From contig JALRCC010000056.1 in assembly GCA_023257495.1 (NCBI GenBank), forward strand, positions 1 through 5,567: a stretch of 5,567 nt of DNA. The letters run 5' to 3'. This stretch comes from Rugosibacter sp. (GTDB taxonomy: Bacteria; Pseudomonadota; Gammaproteobacteria; Burkholderiales; Rhodocyclaceae). The notes below the pieces were generated by a model. That model saw only the letters and a list, made by a program, of their open reading frames with translations. It was not told the DNA's origin and did not search any database. Position 1 is the stretch's first letter, and every line of letters begins with the position of its first letter. This document shows, piece by piece, positions 1-5,567 of this stretch. Made by a program: the position numbers and the translations under genes.

Positions 1-1850
1 ATCTGCGCTGGCAGCGCGCCGCGCAAGGCGTTACACACTACGACCGCTTGGGCTAAACGCAAGTCGCTCCGCGTGAGCACTTTCTCCGTCGCTGCCCAGG
101 CAGGATCCGCCAGCAACACACTGCGCATCACTCCCGGCAGCAAACCACAAGCCACAGGCGGGGTGTACCAGCGGCCATCCAGTTGAACAAACACACTGCT
201 GCGTGCGCCCTCTGTCAATTCGCCCTGGTGGTTAAAAAACAGCACATCAAAAGCCCCCGCTTTTTCGGCGCGTTGCCAAGCGGCATCGTAATCTGCCCGA
301 TGCGTTGTTTTGTGCTGCAAAAATAGGCTCTCTATTTTTACGGGTGCCGCTCCCAACAACACGTTTACAGGAACAGATATCTTCTGTAACGGTGCAAGTT
401 GTATAGCCACATCCCCTGATGGCTTGAGTGCCAATCGTAAACGATACGAGCCGTGCTGCAGCGTGGTACAAGTCTGCGCAATGGCCTGCGCAATAACTTC
501 ACGCACCCATTCTTCATCATAAAAAAAATCAAAATACCGTGCTGAGGTGGCTAAACGCTGCAGATGTCGCTCAAAATAAGGGCAACCGGCTTCTGTGACG
601 AGCATTGTCTCGAACAACTCGAACTCATGCGTGAGCCCGGTTAAAAAAACGCTCTTTAATCCGCATTCGTGAAACTCGGCATCCGCCCGGCTGTCATGCA
701 CTATGCCGGCACCCACACCCATTTCGCCCCTGCGTTCACCTGCCTTATCGGGCGCTGCGAGCAACAGCGTGCGAATAGGAACCGACAAGCAAAAGTCCCC
801 CAGGCTTCTTTTTCCGGTTGGTGGCTCAAACCAGCCCAGTGCGCCCGTGTAATAACCTCTTGGCGAAGTTTCCAACGCTTGAATGATGTCGATTGTCCGT
901 CGCTTGGGCGCACCGGTGACCGAGCCTGCAGGCAATAACGCCGTCAGTAAATCAATCAAAGAGCACGTCGGTTCCACATGTGCTTCGACTGTAGAGGTCA
1001 TTTGCAGCACCTTGCCATAGCGAGCAACATTGAATAACGATGGCACATGCACTGTACCCAGTTGTGCTACACGGCCAAGATCATTGCGCAGCAAATCGAC
1101 AATCATCACATTTTCAGCACGGGTTTTAGGATCACTCGCCAGATGTGCTGCGTCGAGCGCATTCTGCGCTTCATCGGCTGTCGCTTCAGCGGTGCCCTTC
1201 ATTGGTAAGGTGCGCAAATGACCTGCCTGATGCTGCACCGCCAGCTCCGGTGAAAAAGACAACACGGCTCGACCATCGGGCAAACTGACCAGTGCCCCAA
1301 AAGGGACCGGCTGTCGCCTTTTGAGCCGCTGGTAGAGAGAAAACAAACCTCCATAGGCAGTAAAACGCAGCCGATAGGTGTAATTAACCTGATAGGTTTC
1401 GCCTGCAGCAATGACATGGTGAATTTTCGCTATCGCCGCGTCAAACTCAGCCTTGCTCACGCTGGGCGTCATATTCCTCACGCCTGCCATGAATGAATCA
1501 CTTTCAGCGCTCGACTGCTGATGCAGCCATGCGTCAACTGCCGTTGCCGATAAATGCCGGCATGCTTTAAACAGCAGCAGATGGGCCAGCTCCTGCCCGG
1601 GCGTTGCCATGCCTTGTATTGCAGCACCTTGCAGTGCGGCACCCAGTTCAAAAGAAAACAGCCCAACGGCATGGAAACCCTGGCGTTGCAACTGCTGCAT
1701 CGCTTCCAGCAACGCGGGCAAATCCGCCACATCAGTACAGCGCAGTGACGTCACATACCCGGTATACAAACGTGAACGTGGCTGATCTTCACTCGCTTCG
1801 CTATCGTCAAGCAGCGCAAAACATTCGATATTGTCTGAAGCAATCACCAT
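1..1850 (-). CDS. pabBC: Bifunctional aminodeoxychorismate synthase component I / 4-amino-4-deoxychorismate lyase (PabB-PabC fusion), 3' end cut by window edge
   Basis: The fusion converts chorismate to 4-amino-4-deoxychorismate (PabB part, using ammonia from a PabA glutaminase) and then to p-aminobenzoate plus pyruvate (PabC part, PLP-dependent), feeding cytosolic folate synthesis. Codon-by-codon translation gives 616 residues with no stop. PabB signatures: YQVN near 150; PMKGT with Lys218, where a Lys favours ADC synthase over anthranilate synthase (usually PIAGT); ENVMIVDLLRNDLGR at 246-260; GSVTGAPK at 309-316; GVGAGIVHDS at 378-387 with Glu395. The PabC part starts near 408: KTTHR with the probable PLP lysine Lys514, LTEGARSSVF around Glu547 (Ser where Asn is common), and CGLLPGVMR at 568-576. 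The last visible residues, CNALRGALPAQ, resemble the PabC C-terminus, so only a few codons should be missing. The ATG at 1850 overlaps the methyltransferase stop (TAATG) and lacks a good Shine-Dalgarno, which suggests translational coupling. No pabA is visible. Identity is confident. Confidence 0.95.
   Translation of the reverse strand, partial: MVIASDNIECFALLDDSEASEDQPRSRLYTGYVTSLRCTDVADLPALLEAMQQLQRQGFHAVGLFSFELGAALQGAAIQGMATPGQELAHLLLFKACRHLSATAVDAWLHQQSSAESDSFMAGVRNMTPSVSKAEFDAAIAKIHHVIAAGETYQVNYTYRLRFTAYGGLFSLYQRLKRRQPVPFGALVSLPDGRAVLSFSPELAVQHQAGHLRTLPMKGTAEATADEAQNALDAAHLASDPKTRAENVMIVDLLRNDLGRVAQLGTVHVPSLFNVARYGKVLQMTSTVEAHVEPTCSLIDLLTALLPAGSVTGAPKRRTIDIIQALETSPRGYYTGALGWFEPPTGKRSLGDFCLSVPIRTLLLAAPDKAGERRGEMGVGAGIVHDSRADAEFHECGLKSVFLTGLTHEFELFETMLVTEAGCPYFERHLQRLATSARYFDFFYDEEWVREVIAQAIAQTCTTLQHGSYRLRLALKPSGDVAIQLAPLQKISVPVNVLLGAAPVKIESLFLQHKTTHRADYDAAWQRAEKAGAFDVLFFNHQGELTEGARSSVFVQLDGRWYTPPVACGLLPGVMRSVLLADPAWAATEKVLTRSDLRLAQAVVVCNALRGALPAQ
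620..650 (-). other. Candidate -1 ribosomal frameshift signal at the PabB/PabC junction
   Basis: On the coding strand the codons GTT TTT TTA (Val401-Phe402-Leu403) contain T TTT TTA at 648-642, in the X XXY YYZ phase needed for tandem -1 slippage. Two bases downstream, 639-632 pairs with 627-620 as an 8-bp stem (two G-U pairs) around a CGCA tetraloop. After a -1 shift the ribosome reads Asn-Arg-Ala-His-Ala and then TGA at 627-625, giving a PabB-only product of about 408 residues. An upstream GGA, 11 nt before the heptamer, could act as a weak stimulatory Shine-Dalgarno. The spacer is shorter than the usual 5-9 nt, and T runs occur by chance, so use of this site is inference only. Confidence 0.3.
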
Positions 1851-2665
1851 TAATAGACGAACCGATGTAGCAGATCTTCCAGGTTCAGTTCGCACAAAAT
1901 CTGTTCGGCACGCCGTCGCGCATTGCCCCGTGGAAGGTTGCCACGGCGCGCGATGATCAGCTCGTTTTTCATGGAATGCTCCCACCCCACCAGCTCGGTC
2001 ACTGTCAACGTATAGCCATGTGCCTCCAGCAACAGGCAGCGCAATACATTCGTCAGCTGACTACCAAATTCACGCGTATGAATCGGATGTCGCCAGATTT
2101 CAGAAAGCGGCGTTTTTGCAAAGGACACATTTTTATGCTGTCGCAAAACAGCAGCAACCTCTGCCTGGCAGCAAGGCACCAGCACGATGAACTGCGCCTG
2201 TTTTTTTAAGGCAAAGAAAATGGCATCATCCGTTGCCGTATCACACGCATGAAGCGCCGTCACAACATCAATGCGATCCGGCAAGGCGGGCGACGTCACT
2301 GAAGCTTCAACAGACAGGTTGATAAACGCCATGCGTGCAAAACCCAGGCGCTGCGCCAGAATTTCTGCTTGCGTCACCAGCTCGGCACGTTGCTCGATAC
2401 CGTAAACCATCCCTTGGTCACGCGACTTTAAAAACAGATCGTACAAAATAAAACCCAGATACGACTTGCCCGCACCGTGATCTACCAAGGTCACATCGCC
2501 ACGCGCCTGTATGACTTCTTTCAGTAACGGCTCGATGAAATGTACCAGGTGATAGATCTGCTTGAGCTTGCGGCGGCTATCCTGGTTCAGTTTGCCATCG
2601 CGGGTGAGAATGTGCAGCGCCTTTAAAAGCTCCGGCGATTGTTCGGGCTTTATCTCATGAGCCAT
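1850..2665 (-). CDS. Class I SAM-dependent methyltransferase, Methyltransf_32 (METTL25/RRNAD1-like) family
   Basis: This is a 271-residue putative cytosolic methyltransferase with unknown substrate. An N-terminal helical region (1-55) leads into the Rossmann core. The SAM-binding motif I is VDHGAGKSYLGF at 61-72, and an acidic position after the second strand falls at GIEQR near 89-93. Then follow the family-type LHACDTATD at 138-146 and the VPCCQ strand end at 163-167; paired cysteines here are typical of this group. A C-terminal SMKNELIIARR lies near 231-241. Related eukaryotic proteins include METTL25 and RRNAD1, but the target cannot be read from sequence. The ATG at 2665 lies 20 bp after the NYN stop and is preceded only by a distant GGAAG, so reinitiation from the upstream gene is likely. 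The stop overlaps the pabBC start by one base. In-frame A AAA AAA at 2207-2201 encodes Lys154-Lys155. Confidence 0.85.
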   Translation of the reverse strand: MAHEIKPEQSPELLKALHILTRDGKLNQDSRRKLKQIYHLVHFIEPLLKEVIQARGDVTLVDHGAGKSYLGFILYDLFLKSRDQGMVYGIEQRAELVTQAEILAQRLGFARMAFINLSVEASVTSPALPDRIDVVTALHACDTATDDAIFFALKKQAQFIVLVPCCQAEVAAVLRQHKNVSFAKTPLSEIWRHPIHTREFGSQLTNVLRCLLLEAHGYTLTVTELVGWEHSMKNELIIARRGNLPRGNARRRAEQILCELNLEDLLHRFVY

Positions 2666-2685
2666 GACAGATGGTCGGCTTCCAG

Positions 2686-3531
2686 TTAATCGTCCAGCGG
2701 CAATCGAATGGCATATTGACCCGACTTTTCATCGCGCTCGACGATAAGCAATTTGCGTTTTTTGGCATCTTCCAATAAATCACGAAATGAACGGTAGCCA
2801 TAATAAGACTCGGTAAATCCGGGTTTCCTCCGTTGCAGGGTCGGCTTGACCATCGAGCCCCACAGGGTTGCTTCACCGCCACGTTCTGTCATCAGCGCTT
2901 CGACCGTTTCCACCAGCAAATCGAGTGCTTCCTCGCGTCTGTGATCTTCCGGCTTTTCGTCAGGCTTTTCTGCAGCAGTTTTGGCCGTCGTTGCTTTGGC
3001 AACCATCACTTTTACCGGCGCTTTTTTCGCGCTACGCGTTTTTTTCGCTTCCTGCTCGCGTACCAGATCGTCGTAAAAAATAAACTCGTCACAATTGGCT
3101 GACAGCAAGTCCGAAGTGGCCATTTTCACGCCCACGCCGATCACATGCTTGTTGTTCTCGCGCAGCTTGGAAACCAGAGGCGAGAAATCCGAATCGCCGC
3201 TGATGATCACAAAGGTATCAACATGCGCCTTGGTGTAGCAAAGATCGAGCGCATCCACCACCATGCGGATGTCGGCCGAGTTCTTGCCTGACTGACGCAC
3301 ATGCGGGATCTCGATCAACTCAAACGAGGCTTCATGCATCGGTGCCTTGAATTCCTTGTAGCGCGCCCAGTCGCAATAGGCTTTCTTGACCACAATACTG
3401 CCCTTGAGCAGCAGTCGCTCGAGCACTTTCTTGATGTCAAACTGGGCATATTTTGCATCGCGCACGCCCAGCGCAATGTTCTCGAAATCGCAGAACAACG
3501 CCATATTGGTTATTTCAGGCAGACCGGCCAT
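2686..3531 (-). CDS. NYN-domain putative RNase with C-terminal OST-HTH/LOTUS domain
   Basis: The protein is a 281-residue cytosolic protein, probably acting on RNA. NYN domains share the PIN-like nuclease fold. Here the acidic cluster is intact: CDFEN with Asp15 and Glu17, SADIRMVVDALD with Asp87 and Asp93, and SGDSDF with Asp113 and Asp115, so metal-dependent nuclease activity is plausible. The NYN domain spans about 9-155. A Lys/Ala-rich linker (about 158-197) leads to an OST-HTH/LOTUS domain (about 198-281) carrying LWGSMVKPTLQRRKPGF and YYGYRSF; LOTUS domains elsewhere bind RNA or protein partners. The frame is open upstream to an ATG at 3573, but the ATG at 3531 is preferred because AGGGA stands 6 nt before it; ATGs at 3537 and 3504 are weaker. 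The gene stands 113 bp after DUF2126 and 20 bp before the methyltransferase, suggesting co-expression with the latter. No characterised orthologue is assigned. Confidence 0.9.
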   Translation of the reverse strand: MAGLPEITNMALFCDFENIALGVRDAKYAQFDIKKVLERLLLKGSIVVKKAYCDWARYKEFKAPMHEASFELIEIPHVRQSGKNSADIRMVVDALDLCYTKAHVDTFVIISGDSDFSPLVSKLRENNKHVIGVGVKMATSDLLSANCDEFIFYDDLVREQEAKKTRSAKKAPVKVMVAKATTAKTAAEKPDEKPEDHRREEALDLLVETVEALMTERGGEATLWGSMVKPTLQRRKPGFTESYYGYRSFRDLLEDAKKRKLLIVERDEKSGQYAIRLPLDD

Positions 3532-3537
3532 GAGCAT

Positions 3538-3542
3538 TCCCT
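3538..3542 (-). promoter_or_regulatory. Shine-Dalgarno AGGGA deciding the NYN gene start
   Basis: On the minus strand AGGGA is followed by ATGCTC and then ATG at 3531, a 6-nt spacing. The ATG at 3537 directly abuts this motif and could not use it. The ATGs at 3573 and 3504 have no comparable motif upstream. This favours the 281-residue form over the 295-residue form. Confidence 0.6.
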
Positions 3543-3587
3543 GCAGAGAGTCACAAAAGGCCAAGTTTCGCATGGAACATGCCGTTC

Positions 3588-3637
3588 GTGCTGGCGACGT
3601 GAGATGTGACGCGAGATATTCGCCGTGTCACCAGCGC
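3588..3637 (-). other. Overlapping inverted repeats in the DUF2126-NYN intergenic gap
   Basis: The gap holds two competing inverted repeats. The inner one pairs GTCAC (3627-3631) with GTGAC (3606-3610), then TCGC (3620-3623) with GCGA (3611-3614), around a GATAT/ATATC loop and with a 3-nt bulge. The outer one is an imperfect 11-bp repeat of 3588-3598 and 3627-3637 with one mismatch and one G-U pair in the transcript. Both use 3627-3631, so they exclude each other. No U-tract follows, so this is not a standard intrinsic terminator. It could be an mRNA processing or attenuation structure, a protein site, or chance. Confidence 0.3.
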
Positions 3638-3644
3638 CGACTTT

Positions 3645-5567
3645 TTATTGCTGCGCCTGTTGCTCCTGCTCGGTGGCAATCGATGGTTCGCCTTCCAGCC
3701 AGATTTCCGGCGCACGACGCAAATCGAGAGTCACCGGATACTCCGGGTTACGCCCTTCGCGCCGCACATGCAGCGGGCCGGGTGTATGGCCGTGGTTCCA
3801 GAAACGGGCGACACGACGCGCTTCGGCTTCATTGGCATTCACCGGAAAGGTATCGTAATTTCGACCGCCGGGGTGAGCGACATGGTAAGTGCAACCACCA
3901 ATCGAACGGCCACTCCAGGTATCCACCAGATCGAACACCAGTGGCGCGTGCACGTCAATCGTCGGATGCAATCCGGAAGGCGGTGCCCAGGCCCGGTAGC
4001 GCACGCCGGCCACATACTCGCCACGAATGCCGGTCGGATGAAGTGGCAACGGCCGACCATTGCAAGTCACGACATGGCGTGCGTCGTTCATCTGCCGCAC
4101 GCTGACCTGCAGACGCTCGAGTGATGAATCAACATAGCGGGCCATGCCGCTGGTGCCGACTTCTTCACCCAGCACGTGCCACGGCTCGATGGCCTGACGT
4201 AGTTCAATTTCGATGTTGTGCTGAACCACTGTGCCATAACGGGGGAAGCGGAATTCAAGAAATGGCGCGAACCACTCGAACTCAAAGGCATAACCGGCAC
4301 GCTGAAGATCAAGCACGACATCGCGCAGATCCTGAGCCACATAATGTGGCAGCATGAACTTGTCGTGCAACTGCGTGCCCCAGCGGATCAGGCGTCCCTG
4401 GTACGGCGTCTTCCAGAAACGCGCTACCAGCGCCCTCAGCAGCAGCATTTGCAGCAGGCTCATCTGTGCATGTGGCGGCATCTCGAAGCCACGGAATTCC
4501 AGCAGACCAAGACGTCCGGCCGGGCCGTCGGGCGAGTACAGCTTATCGATGCAGAATTCGGTGCGATGGGTATTGCCCGAGAGGTCAATCAACAGGTTGC
4601 GCAGCAGGCGATCCACCAGCCAGGGCGAGAGCGTTTCCTCGCCGGGACGCAGCCGTTCGCGCATCTGCTGGAAGGCGATTTCCAGCTCGTACAGGCTTTC
4701 GTGGCGCGCCTCATCGACCCGTGGTGCCTGGCTCGTGGGGCCGATGAACATGCCTGAAAACAGATAGGACAGCGCCGGATGATTCTGCCAGTAGGTAATC
4801 AGGCTCATCAGCAGATCCGGTCGCCGCAAGCACGGCGAATCAGCGGGTGTGGCACCTCCCAGCGTGACATGATTACCACCGCCCGTGCCGGTATGCCGAC
4901 CATCAAGCATGAATTTTTCAGCACCGAGCCGCGTCAGGCGGGCTTCTTCATACAGTGTCCGGGTGTTCTCCACCAACTCTTGCCAGGAATGTGCCGGATG
5001 AATATTGACTTCGATCACGCCGGGATCGGGCGTGATCCTGAACTCTTTCAGGCGCGGATCGTTCGGCGGCGTATAGCCTTCAATACGGATCGGCAACGCC
5101 AGCGCCGCCGCCGTGCGCTCAATGGCGGCGATCAGGTCGATAAAATCTTCCAGCAAAGGCAGCGGTGGCAAAAAGACATGCAGCACGCCATGACGAACTT
5201 CGACACACAGAGCGGTATGAACGATTTCCTTCGGATCGTATGATGCCTTCGGCTGCTCCAATTGTTTCGGTTCCTTCGCTTGCTTCGATTGCTTTGCCTT
5301 GCTCAAGGGCTTTGCTGCGGATTTGTCCTGCTTGCCACTGGACGGCGGCAGATCACCCGGAATGTCGAAGGGATCAAGACCGTGATCAACTTCCATATCC
5401 TGAGGCATGACCCAGGGCAGCGAAGCCAGCGGAAGACGCAAACCCAGCGGTGAATTACCGGGAATCAGGTAGAGATGCTCGCGACGCAACGGCCAGGGAC
5501 TGGAATAAAAACCCGTCGAAAAGTCGGCGCTGGCAGTACGGTGACTAGCAGGGTCGTCCCTGTTGGC
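3645..5567 (-). CDS. Transglutaminase-family / DUF2126 large protein, C-terminal ~640 residues; 5' end cut by window edge
   Basis: The frame is open from the right edge (first codon at 5567) to TAA at 3647-3645, so an apparent TTG start at 5489 is only an internal Leu codon. Family members are about 1100 residues, with an N-terminal transglutaminase-like domain that would lie outside; only the DUF2126 part is seen. Residues are numbered from the edge. WPLRREHLYLIPGNSPLGLRLPL at about 25-47 is typical of the family. A Lys-rich linker follows at about 76-115. The core has TPDPGVIEVNIHP (179-191), DGRHTGTGGGNHVTLGG (222-238) and SGMFIGPTSQAPRVDEAR (271-288). The Gly-rich, His-containing motif and Glu/Asn pattern recall glutamine-synthetase-like carboxylate-amine ligases, which is my inference; the biochemical role is unknown. 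Homologues cluster with alpha-E, ATP-grasp and transglutaminase genes, expected to the right here. The tail is Gln-rich (EQEQQAQQ). Domain family is confident, function is not. Confidence 0.88.
   Translation of the reverse strand, partial: ANRDDPASHRTASADFSTGFYSSPWPLRREHLYLIPGNSPLGLRLPLASLPWVMPQDMEVDHGLDPFDIPGDLPPSSGKQDKSAAKPLSKAKQSKQAKEPKQLEQPKASYDPKEIVHTALCVEVRHGVLHVFLPPLPLLEDFIDLIAAIERTAAALALPIRIEGYTPPNDPRLKEFRITPDPGVIEVNIHPAHSWQELVENTRTLYEEARLTRLGAEKFMLDGRHTGTGGGNHVTLGGATPADSPCLRRPDLLMSLITYWQNHPALSYLFSGMFIGPTSQAPRVDEARHESLYELEIAFQQMRERLRPGEETLSPWLVDRLLRNLLIDLSGNTHRTEFCIDKLYSPDGPAGRLGLLEFRGFEMPPHAQMSLLQMLLLRALVARFWKTPYQGRLIRWGTQLHDKFMLPHYVAQDLRDVVLDLQRAGYAFEFEWFAPFLEFRFPRYGTVVQHNIEIELRQAIEPWHVLGEEVGTSGMARYVDSSLERLQVSVRQMNDARHVVTCNGRPLPLHPTGIRGEYVAGVRYRAWAPPSGLHPTIDVHAPLVFDLVDTWSGRSIGGCTYHVAHPGGRNYDTFPVNANEAEARRVARFWNHGHTPGPLHVRREGRNPEYPVTLDLRRAPEIWLEGEPSIATEQEQQAQQ
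5247..5294 (-). repeat. Degenerate 9-bp tandem repeat encoding a Lys-Gln linker in the DUF2126 protein
   Basis: Five degenerate 9-bp units plus a final AAG encode K-Q-S, K-Q-A, K-E-P, K-Q-L, E-Q-P and K. The first four units start AAG or AAA followed by CAA or GAA. The segment sits in a variable linker between the LRLPL region and the conserved LHVFLPP strand. It could expand or contract in whole units without a frameshift. It is probably a flexible, positively charged spacer. Confidence 0.55.

Noticed and set aside
1199..1732. Short minus-strand frames at 1199-1417 and 1478-1732 that could suggest a broken gene
   Set aside because: They are out of frame with the continuous PabB-PabC reading frame, which I translated without any stop from 1850 to the left edge.
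2201..2207. A AAA AAA heptamer in the methyltransferase as a frameshift site
   Set aside because: It is in phase, but it sits mid-domain: a shift would only truncate the enzyme before VPCCQ, and I saw no matching structure or stimulatory signal.
3532..3573. Longer NYN protein starting at ATG 3573
   Set aside because: No Shine-Dalgarno precedes it, and the added residues (MRNLAFCDSLQGML) do not look like part of the NYN fold; the ATG at 3531 has AGGGA at good spacing.
3386..4105. Plus-strand open frame of 239 codons crossing the NYN start and the DUF2126 end
   Set aside because: It lies antisense to two well-supported genes, spans their intergenic gap, has Arg/His/Ser-rich shadow composition and shows no recognisable domain.
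4218..5243. Plus-strand open frames of 179 (4218-4757) and 154 (4779-5243) codons within DUF2126
   Set aside because: Both are antisense to conserved DUF2126 motifs, with no domain and no convincing ribosome binding site; typical shadow frames of a stop-poor gene.
5487..5489. TTG as a start codon for a 614-residue DUF2126 protein
   Set aside because: The same frame stays open for 26 more codons to the window edge and includes plausible family sequence (STGFYSSPWPLRR), so the gene is 5'-truncated rather than starting here.
5547..5564. Short hairpin AGCAGGG-TCGT-CCCTGTT near the right edge
   Set aside because: It lies inside coding sequence, only 5 bp pair cleanly in the transcribed strand, and no T-tract or context supports a function.

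Overview
The window is a compact bacterial block. All four genes lie on the minus strand, so they are transcribed from the right edge to the left, and almost every base is coding. The proteins look proteobacterial: a fused PabB-PabC protein, a NYN plus OST-HTH/LOTUS protein with the CDFEN and SGDSDF signatures, and a transglutaminase-family/DUF2126 protein. Protein wording and moderate GC suggest a beta- or gammaproteobacterium, with beta slightly favoured. This comes from remembered family sequences, not from a search.

Layout in the direction of transcription: (1) 5567-3645, the C-terminal ~640 residues of a DUF2126 large protein whose N-terminal part lies beyond the right edge. (2) A ~113-bp gap, the only real intergenic space, holding inverted repeats and the ribosome binding site of the next gene. 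(3) 3531-2686, a NYN-domain putative RNase with a C-terminal OST-HTH/LOTUS domain. (4) 2665-1850, a class I SAM-dependent methyltransferase of the Methyltransf_32 (METTL25/RRNAD1-like) type, 20 bp downstream. (5) 1850-1, a PabB-PabC fusion (aminodeoxychorismate synthase component I plus aminodeoxychorismate lyase) for p-aminobenzoate and folate synthesis. Its start overlaps the methyltransferase stop as TAATG, and it runs off the left edge only a few codons before its expected end.

NYN, methyltransferase and pabBC look like one translationally coupled transcription unit. DUF2126 may read through into it, or the gap may carry a separate promoter; none can be called with confidence. DUF2126 belongs to the conserved transglutaminase / alpha-E / ATP-grasp neighbourhood and probably marks the end of such a cluster lying to the right.

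The most interesting observation is an in-frame slippery heptamer, T TTT TTA, at the PabB/PabC junction. A hairpin follows it, and a -1 frame stop comes six codons later. A -1 shift would release a PabB-only protein of about 408 residues. I see no mobile element, CRISPR array, tRNA or rRNA, and no clear previously undescribed system.
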